A stretch of 64,000 bases of DNA from Xaviernesmea oryzae (GTDB taxonomy: Bacteria; Pseudomonadota; Alphaproteobacteria; Rhizobiales; Rhizobiaceae). The notes under the pieces were generated by a model that had not been told where the DNA came from, made no database searches, and was given only the letters and a program-made list of their open reading frames with translations. The translations under genes were made by a program, and so were the position numbers. The stretch covers positions 126,501 to 190,500 of the forward strand of contig NZ_FXAF01000001.1 of assembly GCF_900177415.1 (NCBI RefSeq). Reading direction: 5' to 3'. Below are positions 50,130 to 59,376 of the stretch, piece by piece. Numbering within the stretch: position 1 is the stretch's first letter; every line of letters starts with the position of its first letter.

Positions 50130-50771
50130 TCAGGCGCGCCGGTAGCCGATGAGGCCCGGTGCCGAATGCCAGAGCGCCTGCACGGCAAAGCCGATGAAAA
50201 GCAGTCCAGAAAGCCGGACGATCACTCTCTCATGTTTCCGGTAGAAGCGGCGCACGATACCTGCGCCGATGATGCCGATAAGCACGATATCCGCCGTCAG
50301 GAATCCCAGCAGTGAGACGGCGAGCAGGATCGGCAGCCCGGAAAAATCGAGCGCATCCGACGAGCCGGCGAGCAGCGCCGTGAATGTCGCGAGCGCCACC
50401 GGATAGCCTTTCGGGTTGGTGAGCCCGAAGATCAGCCCGCGGCGGAGCGGCTTCTCGACCGTCACCAAAGAACCGCCGTCCCCCTTCGGCCTTGCCCTGA
50501 GCGCGCTCCAGCCGATCCAGCCGAGATAGAGACCGCAGATGACGCCGAGCACGTCAAAGAAGGTGGTGCCGATCGTCTTCGCGCCGATGATCGCCACCAG
50601 CGCCAGCGAGGACCAGAGGATGTCTCCGGCCAGATGCCCGCCCATGAACAGGGCCCCGGCCTGCCGCCCCTGCCCCGTTCCGATGCCGAGAAGCGCCAGG
50701 AAGGCAGGACCAGGAATGAGCGTGTAGGCGAGCGCCGCGAGAAAGGCGCCGGCAAGCAGCGAGGACGACAT
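50130..50771 (-). CDS. LysE/RhtB family amino-acid exporter
   Basis: 213-residue inner membrane exporter with about six helices. The N-terminal AYTLIPGPAFLALLGIGTGQGRQAGAL carries the LysE-type PGPAF motif; LRRGLIFGLTNPKGYPVALA is the second hallmark. I chose the ATG at 50771, with GGAG 6 nt upstream; the open frame extends further upstream across the divergent region. It is divergent from the MarR-like gene, which may control it. Substrate unknown. Confidence 0.87.
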   Translation of the reverse strand: MSSSLLAGAFLAALAYTLIPGPAFLALLGIGTGQGRQAGALFMGGHLAGDILWSSLALVAIIGAKTIGTTFFDVLGVICGLYLGWIGWSALRARPKGDGGSLVTVEKPLRRGLIFGLTNPKGYPVALATFTALLAGSSDALDFSGLPILLAVSLLGFLTADIVLIGIIGAGIVRRFYRKHERVIVRLSGLLFIGFAVQALWHSAPGLIGYRRA

Positions 50772-50924
50772 GATTTGCTCCATCGGAAAGGCTGCGACAA
50801 TCTCGCCGCGGGTTTTGCCGCTGTCAATGCAAACCCTGTGCCTGTTTTCCGTTTGCCTCCCATCGGAAAGATAGTAAGGGTGCCTTATGAAACGCTCCGC
50901 CGAAGAGTGAGTGCCGGACCGGAT

Positions 50925-51386
50925 ATGGACACATTGGGTTTTCTGATCGTCGACAGCGCACGCCTTCTCCGCACGGCCTTCGAACGGCGCATAGCGCAAG
51001 CCGGTCTCGGTCTGACGCCCGGCGAGGCGCGCGCGCTCCTGAACATCGCCGCCGTGGACGGCAGCCGCCAGCTCGACATCGCCGCCCGCATGGGCGTCGA
51101 ACCCATGACGCTCTGCGCCTATCTGGACAAGCTCCAGTCACTGGGGCTGATCGAGAGGCAGCAATGCTCTCTCGACCGCCGCGCCAAGCGGATAACCCTC
51201 ACGGAGACGTCCGAAGAGATGATCGCATCGGTCCGGAAGGAGCTCAACGTCATCCTCGTCCAGGCGACCGAGGGCCTGAGCGAGGAAAACAACCGTGCCC
51301 TGCGGGAAACGCTGGCCGCGTTCAACACCAATCTTCAGGCCCTCAGCCTTTCCCAAATAGCCCAGACAGCATCCGATGAAGGCTGA
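50925..51386 (+). CDS. MarR family transcriptional regulator
   Basis: 153-residue winged-helix regulator. It has the MarR pattern GLTPGEARALLNIAAVDGSRQLDIAARMGVEPMTL (helix-turn-helix), followed by LDKLQSLGLIERQQCSLDRRAKRITLT (wing) with the conserved D-R-R. The ATG at 50925 is preferred; a GTG at 50907 is possible. It is divergent from a LysE exporter and overlaps or abuts a Bcr/CflA exporter gene, so it may regulate either or both. Confidence 0.87.
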   Translation: MDTLGFLIVDSARLLRTAFERRIAQAGLGLTPGEARALLNIAAVDGSRQLDIAARMGVEPMTLCAYLDKLQSLGLIERQQCSLDRRAKRITLTETSEEMIASVRKELNVILVQATEGLSEENNRALRETLAAFNTNLQALSLSQIAQTASDEG

Positions 51387-51390
51387 CAGC

Positions 51391-52596
51391 ATGCCCCGCA
51401 CACCCGCGCTGATGAGCGAGCGCCGCACCACGATCATCGGCGCTTTGCTGACGGCGATCGGCCCCATCTCCATGGCGATCTATACGCCGGCCATGCCCGA
51501 ACTGGTGCATGCCTTCGCCACCACCGAAGCGGCGATCAAGATGTCGCTGTCGCTCTATTTCGCGGGCTTCGCGCTGGCGCAGCTCGTCGCCGGTCCCGTA
51601 TCGGACGCCTTCGGCCGCAAGACGGCATCGCTGAGCTTCTTGCTGATCTATCTTGCGGGTTCGCTGCTCGCCGCCTTCGCCCCGACGGTGGAATGGGTTC
51701 TCGCCGGCCGCCTCATCCAGGGGATTGGCGCCTCGGTCGGCATCACCGTGTCGCGCGCCATCGTTCGCGACCAGTTCAACGGCGGAGACGCGGCCCGCAT
51801 CATCAACACGATGGGCATCATCCTGGCGATCGGCCCGTCGCTTGGACCGACGGTCGGCGGCCTCGCTCTGGCCGCCTTCGGCTGGCGATCGGTCTTCCTG
51901 CTGATGGTCGGCTTCGGCGCGCTCCTGATTTTTCTGTCGACCGTCTGCCTCAAGGAGACGACGGTACCGGACAGAAGCCGGCTGAAGCCGCTTCGCCTTC
52001 TTGAGGCCTATGCGGAAATCGTCGCGCTGCCGCGCTTCCTCTTCACGGCGCTCGTTCTCGCCGGCGCCGTCGGCTCGATGTATGCGCAAGCGGCCGTCCT
52101 GCCTTTCATCCTGATCGAGAAGGTCGGGCTCACGCCGACCCAGTTTGGCATGAGCATGCTGATGCAATCCGGCTTCTTCCTGATGGGATCCGTCTGTCTC
52201 CGGGTCATCTCCAAATGGCTGCCGGCCGAACGCGCGCCCGTCGTCGGGCTGATGTTCAGCGGCGCCGGCGGCATCATCATGGCGTTTTCGGTCTTTTTCT
52301 TAAGCCCGACCTTCCTGTCCGTCATGGGGCCTGTGGCGCTCTGCGCCTTCGGCATTGCCTTCGTCTCGCCCTACATGACCGCAGCCGGCCTCATTCCTTT
52401 TCCGCATATCGCCGGCTCGGCTTCGGCGATGATGGGCTTCATTCAGATGGGCGCCGGTTTCCTGGGCGGTGTCGCAGCCGCCTCGATCGGCTCGCCGCTG
52501 CTGGCCTTCGGCATCATCATCCCGGCCATGCATATCATCGCCGTTCTCGGCTACATCGGCTTCCGGATCACCAGCCGCCCGGCGTCGGGGACATGA
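51391..52596 (+). CDS. Bcr/CflA family multidrug efflux MFS transporter
   Basis: 401-residue MFS transporter with about 12 helices. It has the first-helix AIGPISMAIYTPAMPELVHAF pattern of the Bcr/CflA drug:H+ antiporters, the loop GPVSDAFGRKTASL between helices 2 and 3, and GRLIQGIGASVGITVSRAIVRD. The ATG at 51391 has AAGG 8 nt upstream; another ATG at 51376 would overlap the regulator by 11 nt. It is probably co-transcribed with the MarR gene. Confidence 0.9.
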   Translation: MPRTPALMSERRTTIIGALLTAIGPISMAIYTPAMPELVHAFATTEAAIKMSLSLYFAGFALAQLVAGPVSDAFGRKTASLSFLLIYLAGSLLAAFAPTVEWVLAGRLIQGIGASVGITVSRAIVRDQFNGGDAARIINTMGIILAIGPSLGPTVGGLALAAFGWRSVFLLMVGFGALLIFLSTVCLKETTVPDRSRLKPLRLLEAYAEIVALPRFLFTALVLAGAVGSMYAQAAVLPFILIEKVGLTPTQFGMSMLMQSGFFLMGSVCLRVISKWLPAERAPVVGLMFSGAGGIIMAFSVFFLSPTFLSVMGPVALCAFGIAFVSPYMTAAGLIPFPHIAGSASAMMGFIQMGAGFLGGVAAASIGSPLLAFGIIIPAMHIIAVLGYIGFRITSRPASGT

Positions 52597-52598
52597 AA

Positions 52599-52628
52599 AA
52601 GCCCGCCTCCGTTTCCGGGAGCGGGCTT
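52599..52628. terminator. bidirectional terminator between the Bcr-like gene and argG
   Basis: Stem AAGCCCGC / GCGGGCTT (52599-52606 and 52621-52628) with additional inner pairing containing one bulge. It lies 3 nt after the efflux gene stop and 24 nt before the argG stop on the other strand. Five A precede the stem on the plus strand, which gives a T-run for argG transcripts. Confidence 0.75.
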
Positions 52629-52651
52629 CCGTGATCCGGTAGGTTCGCGGC

Positions 52652-53875
52652 TTACTTGGCGAGGTTGCGCTTGGCGAGCGTGCGCAGCCGCAGCGCATTG
52701 AGCTTGATGAAGCCCGCCGCATCCTTCTGATCGTAGGCGCCCTGGTCGTCCTCGAACGTGACGAGCTTGTCGGAATAGAGCGACTTCCCGCTCTCGCGGC
52801 CGATGACCATGACATTGCCCTTATAGAGCTTCAGCGTCACTTCGCCTTCCACATGCTCCTGGCTCTTGTCGATGAGCGCCTGCAGCATCTCCCGTTCCGG
52901 CGAGAACCAGAAGCCGTAATAGATGAGCTCCGCATAGCGCGGCATCAGCTCGTCCTTGAGATGGGCAGCGCCGCGATCGAGCGTAATCGACTCGATCGCG
53001 CGGTGGGCAGCGAGCAAGATCGTGCCGCCGGGGGTCTCGTAGACCCCGCGCGACTTCATGCCGACGAAACGGTTCTCGACGAGGTCGAGACGACCGATGC
53101 CGTTGTCGCGGCCGTAATTGTTGAGCGTGGCGAGCAGGGTCGCCGGCGACATGGCGACGCCGTTGATGGAAACCGCATCACCCCGTTTGAAGCCGACCTT
53201 GATGACGGTCGCCTTGTCCGGCGCGGCTTCCGGGGAGATCGTGCGCATGTGCACGTATTCCGGAGCCTCCTGCGCCGGGTCTTCGAGAACCTTGCCTTCG
53301 GACGAGGAGTGCAGCAGGTTGGCATCGACGGAGAAAGGCGCTTCGCCCTTCTTGTCCTTGGCCACCGGAATTTGGTTCTTTTCGGCGAACTCAAGCAGGT
53401 CGGTGCGGCTCTTGAACGACCAGTCACGCCACGGCGCGATAATCTTGATGTCCGGGTTCAGCGCATAGGCCGAAAGCTCGAAACGCACCTGGTCGTTGCC
53501 CTTGCCGGTCGCCCCGTGGGCGATCGCATCGGCGCCGGTCTTGCGGGCGATATCGATGAGATGCTTGGAGATCAGCGGGCGAGCGATCGACGTGCCGAGC
53601 AGATAGACGCCTTCGTAGACGGCATTCGCGCGGAACATCGGGAAGACGAAATCGCGCACGAATTCCTCGCGCACGTCCTCGATATAGATCTCCTTGATGC
53701 CGAGCATTTCCGCCTTCTTGCGGGCCGGCTCCAGCTCCTCTCCCTGGCCGAGATCGGCGGTGAAGGTCACCACTTCGGCGCCGAGTTCGGTCTGCAGCCA
53801 TTTCAGGATGATCGAGGTGTCGAGGCCGCCGGAATAGGCGAGAACGACTTTCTTTACGTCTTTCGGGAGTGCCAT
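52652..53875 (-). CDS. argG: argininosuccinate synthase
   Basis: Joins citrulline and aspartate in arginine synthesis. The product is 407 residues from the ATG at 53875 ([19 protein letters not shown]). The PP-loop SGGLDTS is at 15-21, [11 protein letters not shown] binds substrates, and the [16 protein letters not shown] tail region is present. In-frame codons upstream reach into noncoding sequence and are excluded. It stands alone between parDE and the Bcr-like gene and ends at a shared terminator. Confidence 0.97.
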   Translation of the reverse strand: MALPKDVKKVVLAYSGGLDTSIILKWLQTELGAEVVTFTADLGQGEELEPARKKAEMLGIKEIYIEDVREEFVRDFVFPMFRANAVYEGVYLLGTSIARPLISKHLIDIARKTGADAIAHGATGKGNDQVRFELSAYALNPDIKIIAPWRDWSFKSRTDLLEFAEKNQIPVAKDKKGEAPFSVDANLLHSSSEGKVLEDPAQEAPEYVHMRTISPEAAPDKATVIKVGFKRGDAVSINGVAMSPATLLATLNNYGRDNGIGRLDLVENRFVGMKSRGVYETPGGTILLAAHRAIESITLDRGAAHLKDELMPRYAELIYYGFWFSPEREMLQALIDKSQEHVEGEVTLKLYKGNVMVIGRESGKSLYSDKLVTFEDDQGAYDQKDAAGFIKLNALRLRTLAKRNLAK

Positions 53876-53988
53876 GTCGATTACGTCCGTCTGCGGGTGG
53901 CGGCGGGCCTGAAGAACCTGCCGGATCGGGAATTGCGGCACTTTTAGCGAGTTTCTCGGGGCGCGCAAGAAAAACCGGGTAAAGCCGG

Positions 53989-54279
53989 TCAGAGATGGCG
54001 GGCAATGTTCATCCGCTGATGCAGGATGCGGACTATGATCACACGAGCAGCAGTCTGGCGAAAGATGATGAAGTGAGATTTGTAGGGTAGCGACCGATAC
54101 CCGCTCTTTATCGCCTCGATACTTCTTCCGGCCTTCTCGCCCGCCGCGAGCCCGTTGCAAAAATCGCGGATGCCAAAAGTATAGTCCTCAGCTTGATCAC
54201 TGCCCCATTTTTCCTCAGTGTAGTCGTATATGCGGTCGATATCCGCAATGGCCTTGGGCGCAAAGATGAGGGTTTTCAT
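53989..54279 (-). CDS. ParE/RelE family toxin
   Basis: 96-residue toxin of the RelE/ParE superfamily. It starts [23 protein letters not shown], has [21 protein letters not shown] and ends [18 protein letters not shown], the family C-terminus. ParE members poison gyrase; RelE members cleave mRNA. The pairing with a ParD-type antitoxin favours ParE. Its start overlaps the antitoxin stop as ATGA, so antitoxin and toxin are coupled. Confidence 0.88.
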   Translation of the reverse strand: MKTLIFAPKAIADIDRIYDYTEEKWGSDQAEDYTFGIRDFCNGLAAGEKAGRSIEAIKSGYRSLPYKSHFIIFRQTAARVIIVRILHQRMNIARHL

Positions 54280-54524
54280 TGCTCGGCGCGCAAAGCCCGT
54301 TTCCTCGCAATGAATTCATCAAAATCGAAAGGTTCCGGCTCGCCTGATGCTTCGCCCTCGTCGATGGCGGCCCGGATGGCTTCAAGCCCATCCTCGCTGT
54401 CGCGCAAAAGCCGCAGTGCTGCTTCCACGACTTCATCTGCGGAACTATAGTTGCCGTCGCTCACCTGCTTAGCGATGAAAGCCGTCAGTTCCTCATCCAC
54501 CGTGATCGATGTCATCTTGCCCAT
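54276..54524 (-). CDS. ParD-like antitoxin
   Basis: 82-residue antitoxin with an N-terminal ribbon-helix-helix (MTSITVDEELTAFIAKQV, DGNYSSADEVVEAALRLL) and an acidic C-terminal tail (EGEASGEPEPFDFDEF) that would bind the toxin. I chose the ATG at 54524, with GGAG 7 nt upstream; the in-frame region before it lies in the divergent promoter area. Such antitoxins usually repress their own promoter, expected in 54525-54624; no operator was identified. Confidence 0.87.
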   Translation of the reverse strand: MGKMTSITVDEELTAFIAKQVSDGNYSSADEVVEAALRLLRDSEDGLEAIRAAIDEGEASGEPEPFDFDEFIARKRALRAEQ

Positions 54525-54624
54525 AAACCGGCTCCATGTGACGCCCTTGTCATGTTGACAGGTTTTGATCAGGGTACCATATCCCGCCGCACCTTTGAAC
54601 AGCAGCGTCATAGAGGAGACTTTT

Positions 54625-55482
54625 ATGGCCGTTACTCATCCCGCTCTGAAGAAGGAAAATGTCGCCGTCGTCACCGGTGCCGCTTCCGGCATCGGCCTGG
54701 CCGCCGCGAAGGAATTCGCCCGCATGGGGCTTACGGTCGTCCTTGCCGATCTCGAAGGCGACCGCCTTTCGGATGCCTGCCGCGAAGTCGCAGCCCTTGC
54801 CGAAAACGGCGAGACGGACGTCGCCGCGATCGGCACGGACGTGTCGAGGCCGGATGAGATCGCCGCCCTGGAACGCGCCGTCCTGCAGCGTTTCGGCCGC
54901 GTGCACGTACTGATGAACAATGCCGGCATCCAGCCGGGCAGCGCCCTGTTCGGCCCTCAGTCCAATTGGGACAATGTCTTCGCCGTCAATCTTCTCGGCG
55001 TGATCCACGGCAGCCGTATCTTCGGACCGGGCATGATCGCCCATGGCGAACCTTCGCTCATCATCAACACCGGCTCCAAGCAAGGCATCACCACGCCGCC
55101 CGGCGATCCGGCCTACAATGTCGCGAAAGCCGGCGTGAAGGCCTTTACCGAGGCGCTGCAGCACGAGCTGCGCAATACGCCGAATTGCAGCGTCACGGCG
55201 CATCTTCTGATCCCCGGCTTCGTCTACACCGGGATCACCAGGCGCGACCGCGCGGAAAAGCCGGCGGGCGCCTGGACGGCGGAACAGACCGTCGAATTCA
55301 TGCTGACGAGCCTCGAGCGCGGCGACTTCTATATCCTGTGCCCGGACAACGAAGTGGACCGCTCGACCGACGAACGCCGCATCCTCTGGGCGGCGGGAGA
55401 CATCGTCGAGAACCGGCCGCCGCTGTCGCGCTGGCATCCCGATTTTGCCGAGGCGTCGAAGGAATTCATCGCCAAACGCTGA
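54625..55482 (+). CDS. SDR family NAD(P)-dependent oxidoreductase
   Basis: 285-residue SDR with TGAASGIG at about 17-24, NNAGIQ, the catalytic Ser in NTGSKQGI and YNVAK (Tyr and Lys). A longer C-terminal part (RWHPDFAEASKEFIAKR) resembles extended members acting on alcohols or sugars. The substrate is unknown. AGAGGAG precedes the ATG at 54625; in-frame codons earlier fall in the promoter region shared with parDE. It is followed by a LysE exporter. Confidence 0.88.
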   Translation: MAVTHPALKKENVAVVTGAASGIGLAAAKEFARMGLTVVLADLEGDRLSDACREVAALAENGETDVAAIGTDVSRPDEIAALERAVLQRFGRVHVLMNNAGIQPGSALFGPQSNWDNVFAVNLLGVIHGSRIFGPGMIAHGEPSLIINTGSKQGITTPPGDPAYNVAKAGVKAFTEALQHELRNTPNCSVTAHLLIPGFVYTGITRRDRAEKPAGAWTAEQTVEFMLTSLERGDFYILCPDNEVDRSTDERRILWAAGDIVENRPPLSRWHPDFAEASKEFIAKR

Positions 55483-55553
55483 TCGAACGAATTGGCATCG
55501 CTTCGAAAGCCGGGTAAATGGGACATCCCTTATCCGGCTTTTCGAGCACGCCC

Positions 55554-56195
55554 ATGGATTTCCTGCCGAGCCTTCCGACCCTCCTCGCCTTCACCGCCGC
55601 GGGCCTGCTTCTGGCGCTGACGCCGGGACCGGACATGACGCTGTCGATCAGCCGCGCGCTGGCGCAGGGGCGGCGTCCGGCGCTCTTCGTCGTGGTCGGC
55701 ACCAGTCTCGGCATCGTCTGCCATACGCTGCTGGTGGCGTTCGGCATCTCGGCTCTGATCACCGCGTCGCCGACGGCCTTCTTCATCCTGAAGACGGGCG
55801 GTGCGGCCTATCTGCTCTGGCTCGCCATCCAGGCGATCCGCTTCGGTTCCAGTTTTTCCGTCGAGAAGATGGAGCGGACGACGAGCAGCCCGCTCGCCAA
55901 TATCTCCACGGGCTTCTGGGTGAACATCCTGAACCCCAAGGTCATCATCTTCTTCATGACCTTCCTGCCGCAGTTCGTCACCGCCGGCGATCCGGCCGTC
56001 ACCGGGAAGCTCATCTTCTTCGGCATCTATTTCATCGTCATCGGCATGCCGGTAAACCTCATCGTCGTGCTCGCCGCCGATTGGCTCGCCGGCTGGCTGC
56101 AGGCCAACCCCAAGGTCCTGCGCGGCATCGACTACACCTTCGCCGGCGTCTTCTCGATCTTCGCCGCGAAGATCTTCTTCACGCAGGCGCGATAG
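55554..56195 (+). CDS. LysE/RhtB family translocator
   Basis: 213-residue exporter with about six helices. The N-terminal LLLALTPGPDMTLSISRALAQGR is the RhtB/LysE motif, then ANISTGFWVNILNPKVIIFF and the C-terminal DYTFAGVFSIFAAKIFF. I prefer the ATG at 55554, whose product starts MDFLPSLPTLLAF; another ATG 12 codons earlier is possible. It is about 70 nt after the SDR gene and converges on the sigma factor gene with a 3-nt gap. Confidence 0.88.
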   Translation: MDFLPSLPTLLAFTAAGLLLALTPGPDMTLSISRALAQGRRPALFVVVGTSLGIVCHTLLVAFGISALITASPTAFFILKTGGAAYLLWLAIQAIRFGSSFSVEKMERTTSSPLANISTGFWVNILNPKVIIFFMTFLPQFVTAGDPAVTGKLIFFGIYFIVIGMPVNLIVVLAADWLAGWLQANPKVLRGIDYTFAGVFSIFAAKIFFTQAR

Positions 56196-56198
56196 GGA

Positions 56199-57464
56199 TC
56201 ACGTTCCGGCCGGCCGGCCCGGAAGCGCCTCCAGGCAACCTGAGAGAAACCGTCTTTCTGAATCGGATTGCGAGAGGTCTATGGCCCGGCGGTAGGCAAG
56301 CCTTGCCTGATCCGGCTGACCGGCGCGGGCAAACAGATCCGCCTGCACGGCGTAGAAAGGCTGATACTGCACCAGGGCCATGGCGATGGGCCTGAGGCGA
56401 GCCAGCGCCGCGACCGGCCCTTCCACATAGGAAAGCGCGACGATGCGGTTGAGTTCGTAGACGGGATTGTCTGCGGTGCGGGCGAGTTCTCCATACAGCA
56501 AGGCGATCTGTTGCCAGTCCGTTTCTGCGAAACTCGGCGTCTCCGCATGCACGGCGATGATCGCTGCCTGCAATTGGTAGGCTCCGGGACGGCCGCGCTG
56601 CAGTGCCCGTTCGACCAACGCAACTCCCTCCCGAATCCCGGCCCTGTCCCAGAGGCTCCGGTCCTGCGTCTCAAGCGTCAGTATCTCGCCGGCGGCGCCG
56701 ATCCGCGCAGCCCGCCGCGCATGATGCAGCAGCATCAGCGACAACAGCCCCTCGATCTCCGGTTCGCCCGGTTGAAGCTCGGTCAACAGCCGGCCCAGCC
56801 TGATCGCTTCGTCGCAGAGATCGGCGCGGATATGCCGGTCGCCCGCGGACGCGTATCCTTCGTTGAAGATCAGGTAGATGACGGCGAGCACGCTTTCCAG
56901 GCGCGTTGCCCAGCCGTCCTGCCCCGGGACCTCGTAGGCAATGCCCGCCTTGGCGATCTTGTGACGGGCGCGCACCAGCCGCTGGGCCATAGCCTCATGA
57001 GCGTCGAGGAAGGCATCCGCTATCTCCTCGGTCTTGAGCCCGCAGACGGAGCGCAGCGTGAGAGCCACGCAGGTCTTCCGGTCGAGCGCCGGATGACAGC
57101 ACGCGAAAATCAGTTTGAGTCGCTCATCGCCGATCTGGTCCGGTTCATCCGCTGCGGCGGATTGCTTTTCCATTTCGATGAGGTGGGCGATCTCCGCTGA
57201 TTTCGCCCGGAAATTGGCGGAGCGCCGCAGCCGGTCGATCGCCTTCCGACGGGCGACCTGCATCAGCCAGGCAGCTGGCGCAGCCGGCAGGCCATTCCTG
57301 TTCCAATGGACGAGTGCGGATTCGAGCGCATCCTGCAAGCTGTCTTCAGCAAGCTGGAGATCTCGCAGCGACCCGACAAGATTGGAAAGGAGGCGTCCGC
57401 CGTCTTGCCGGGCGATCCTGTCGATCGCCTCGGCAACCGGAGCCCCTGCCGGGCTCGCGCTCAT
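56199..57464 (-). CDS. ECF-type sigma factor with C-terminal extension (ECF42-like, DUF6596)
   Basis: 421-residue extracytoplasmic-function sigma factor, about twice the length of a normal ECF. Region 2 is seen in LRDLQLAEDSLQDALESALVHW with WLMQVARRKAIDRLRR. Region 4 (LTLRSVCGLKTEEIADAFLD with AMAQRLVRARHKI) precedes a large helical TPR-like extension with DUF6596 features (YLIFNEGYAS, EAIRLGRLL). Such proteins (ECF42 group) are paired with YCII/DGPF proteins instead of an anti-sigma factor, as here. It overlaps that gene by 1 nt. Confidence 0.88.
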   Translation of the reverse strand: MSASPAGAPVAEAIDRIARQDGGRLLSNLVGSLRDLQLAEDSLQDALESALVHWNRNGLPAAPAAWLMQVARRKAIDRLRRSANFRAKSAEIAHLIEMEKQSAAADEPDQIGDERLKLIFACCHPALDRKTCVALTLRSVCGLKTEEIADAFLDAHEAMAQRLVRARHKIAKAGIAYEVPGQDGWATRLESVLAVIYLIFNEGYASAGDRHIRADLCDEAIRLGRLLTELQPGEPEIEGLLSLMLLHHARRAARIGAAGEILTLETQDRSLWDRAGIREGVALVERALQRGRPGAYQLQAAIIAVHAETPSFAETDWQQIALLYGELARTADNPVYELNRIVALSYVEGPVAALARLRPIAMALVQYQPFYAVQADLFARAGQPDQARLAYRRAIDLSQSDSERRFLSGCLEALPGRPAGT

Positions 57465-57817
57465 CAGCGATCGAAGACCATAATGGGCCGCACTTCGACG
57501 CAGCCCGTGGCTGCATGCGGGATCATCGCGGCATATTTGATCGCCTCATCAAGATCAGCGCAATCAAAGATGTAGAAACCGCCGAGCTGCTCCTTTGTCT
57601 CCGCAAAGGGGCCGTCCATGGTCTCGGTCCTGCCGTTGCGCACGCGCACCGTCGTTGCCGTGGTCGCCGGCTGCAACGCGTCGCCGGCAACCCAGACACC
57701 GTCCCTCTTGTAGGTTTCGTTGGCAATCTGATAGCCGCCCATCATCCGGCCGAATTCCGGCGAATCCGGCGGCGTAAGCGTGTCGGGATTCACATAGATC
57801 AGAGCCATGTATTTCAT
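57464..57817 (-). CDS. YCII/DGPF family protein (sigma factor partner)
   Basis: 117-residue YCII-related protein. It starts MKYMALIYVNPDTLTPP and contains the DGPFAETKEQLGGFY motif that names the DGPF group, with ending GCVEVRPIMVFDR. It is encoded just upstream of the ECF42-like sigma factor, with a TGATG stop-start overlap (57462-57466), so the two are co-translated. The role in controlling the sigma factor is unknown; family studies show linkage but not mechanism. Confidence 0.9.
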   Translation of the reverse strand: MKYMALIYVNPDTLTPPDSPEFGRMMGGYQIANETYKRDGVWVAGDALQPATTATTVRVRNGRTETMDGPFAETKEQLGGFYIFDCADLDEAIKYAAMIPHAATGCVEVRPIMVFDR

Positions 57818-57919
57818 TTGTCCGTCTCCTCGGTAACCAATCGCCCTATTGCGATGGTGACCGATAACGAACGGGATGCAAGCGGATCGACATGCCCAGG
57901 AAAATTTTTATCGGAAGTC

Positions 57920-59155
57920 TCAATCGTCCTCGCCGTGGCCGGCGATCATCATCGCCTCGAAGGCGAGCCGTTCGGTCTTGCGCATGCGTTCCGATTCCGA
58001 CTTCAACTGGCCGCACGCGGCGAGGATGTCGCGGCCGCGCGGCGTGCGGATCGGTGAGGCGTAACCGGCCTGGTTGATGAAATCGGCGAATTTCTCGATC
58101 TGCGCCCAGTCCGAGCACTGGTAGTTGGTGCCCGGCCAGGGATTGAACGGGATGAGGTTGATCTTGGCCGGAATGCCCTTCAGGAGCTGCACCAGCAGCT
58201 TGGCGTCCTCTAGGCTGTCGTTGACGTCCTTCAGCATCACGTATTCGAAGGTGATGCGGCGGGCATTCGACAGGCTCGGATACTTGCGGCAGGCTTCCAG
58301 CAGCTCCTTCAGGGGATATTTCTTGTTGATCGGCACCAGCATGTCGCGCAGCTCGTCGCGCACCGCATGCAGCGAGATCGCCAGCATGACGCCGATCTCC
58401 TCGCCGGTGCGGTAGATTTCCGGCACGACGCCCGAGGTCGACAGCGTGATGCGACGCTTGGAAAGAGAGAGCCCGTCGCCGTCGGAGGCGATCAGCAGCG
58501 CCGTCTTGACGTTCTCGAAATTGTAGAGCGGCTCGCCCATGCCCATCATGACGATATTGGTGATCTTGCGGTCGCCGCCCGGCACGAAGGCGTTTGCCGG
58601 CGCATCGAGGCCGGGGAAATCGCCCAGCCGGTCGCGCGCGAGCAGAAGCTGGCCGAGGATTTCCTCCGCCGTCAGGTTGCGCACCAGCCGCTGCGTGCCG
58701 GTGTGACAGAAGGAACAGGTGAGCGAACAGCCGACCTGGCTCGATATGCAGAGCGTGCCGCGGCCCTCCTCCGGAATATAGACCGTCTCGACCTCCACCG
58801 GCCGGCCGGCGCCGCGCGGCGGGAAACGCAGCAGCCATTTGCGCGTGCCGTCGTTGGAGATCTGCTCTTCCACGACCTCCGGACGGGAAATGGTGAAATG
58901 CGTCCTGAGCATCTCGCGCATGTCCTTCGCCACATTGGTCATGGCGTCGAAATCGGAAATGCCGCGCACATAGAGCCAGTGCCAGAGCTGGCTGACGCGC
59001 ATCTTCACCTGCCGCTCGGGCACGCCCTTTTCTTTCAGTGCCTCCGCCATCGCCTCGCGCGTGAGCCCGATCAGCGACGGCTTGCCGGACATCAGGTCCG
59101 GCCGCGGCACGAGCGGCGTCTTGAGAGGGGCGGCGATTGCCTCGGAAACCGACAT
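57920..59155 (-). CDS. rlmN: 23S rRNA (A2503-C2)/tRNA (A37-C2) methyltransferase RlmN
   Basis: Radical SAM methyltransferase of 411 residues. The cluster motif CSLTCSFC (Cys 143, 147, 150) follows TLCISSQVG with a conserved Cys near 136. A second catalytic Cys is in DILAACGQL near the C-terminus. [17 protein letters not shown] and [14 protein letters not shown] sequences (seen as [13 protein letters not shown]) are the family core. It stands alone; ialB is upstream on the same strand with its own terminator. Confidence 0.96.
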   Translation of the reverse strand: MSVSEAIAAPLKTPLVPRPDLMSGKPSLIGLTREAMAEALKEKGVPERQVKMRVSQLWHWLYVRGISDFDAMTNVAKDMREMLRTHFTISRPEVVEEQISNDGTRKWLLRFPPRGAGRPVEVETVYIPEEGRGTLCISSQVGCSLTCSFCHTGTQRLVRNLTAEEILGQLLLARDRLGDFPGLDAPANAFVPGGDRKITNIVMMGMGEPLYNFENVKTALLIASDGDGLSLSKRRITLSTSGVVPEIYRTGEEIGVMLAISLHAVRDELRDMLVPINKKYPLKELLEACRKYPSLSNARRITFEYVMLKDVNDSLEDAKLLVQLLKGIPAKINLIPFNPWPGTNYQCSDWAQIEKFADFINQAGYASPIRTPRGRDILAACGQLKSESERMRKTERLAFEAMMIAGHGEDD

Positions 59156-59328
59156 TGTCTATCCCATCGAACACATGGCCCGTTCCCGCACGTTCCGGCG
59201 CGTGGACAAGGGCATGTCTGTGTGTGAAACCTGTCTCGGTCCTCAGGACGCTTGAAGCGCCGGACCGTCGTTGAGGCGGGGCTTTATCATCAAATCGCCG
59301 CCGCGTCACTATTCTTCCCGAAACGCAA

Positions 59329-59351
59329 AAGGCCGGTCGGGGACCGGCCTT
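59329..59351 (-). terminator. rho-independent terminator of the IalB-family gene
   Basis: Perfect 10-bp stem AAGGCCGGTC / GACCGGCCTT with a 3-nt loop, about 25 nt after the ialB stop. On the minus strand the stem is followed by a short T-run (TTTTGCG). Confidence 0.85.
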
Positions 59352-59376
59352 CATCGAACGCGGCGCAGAACCCCGT

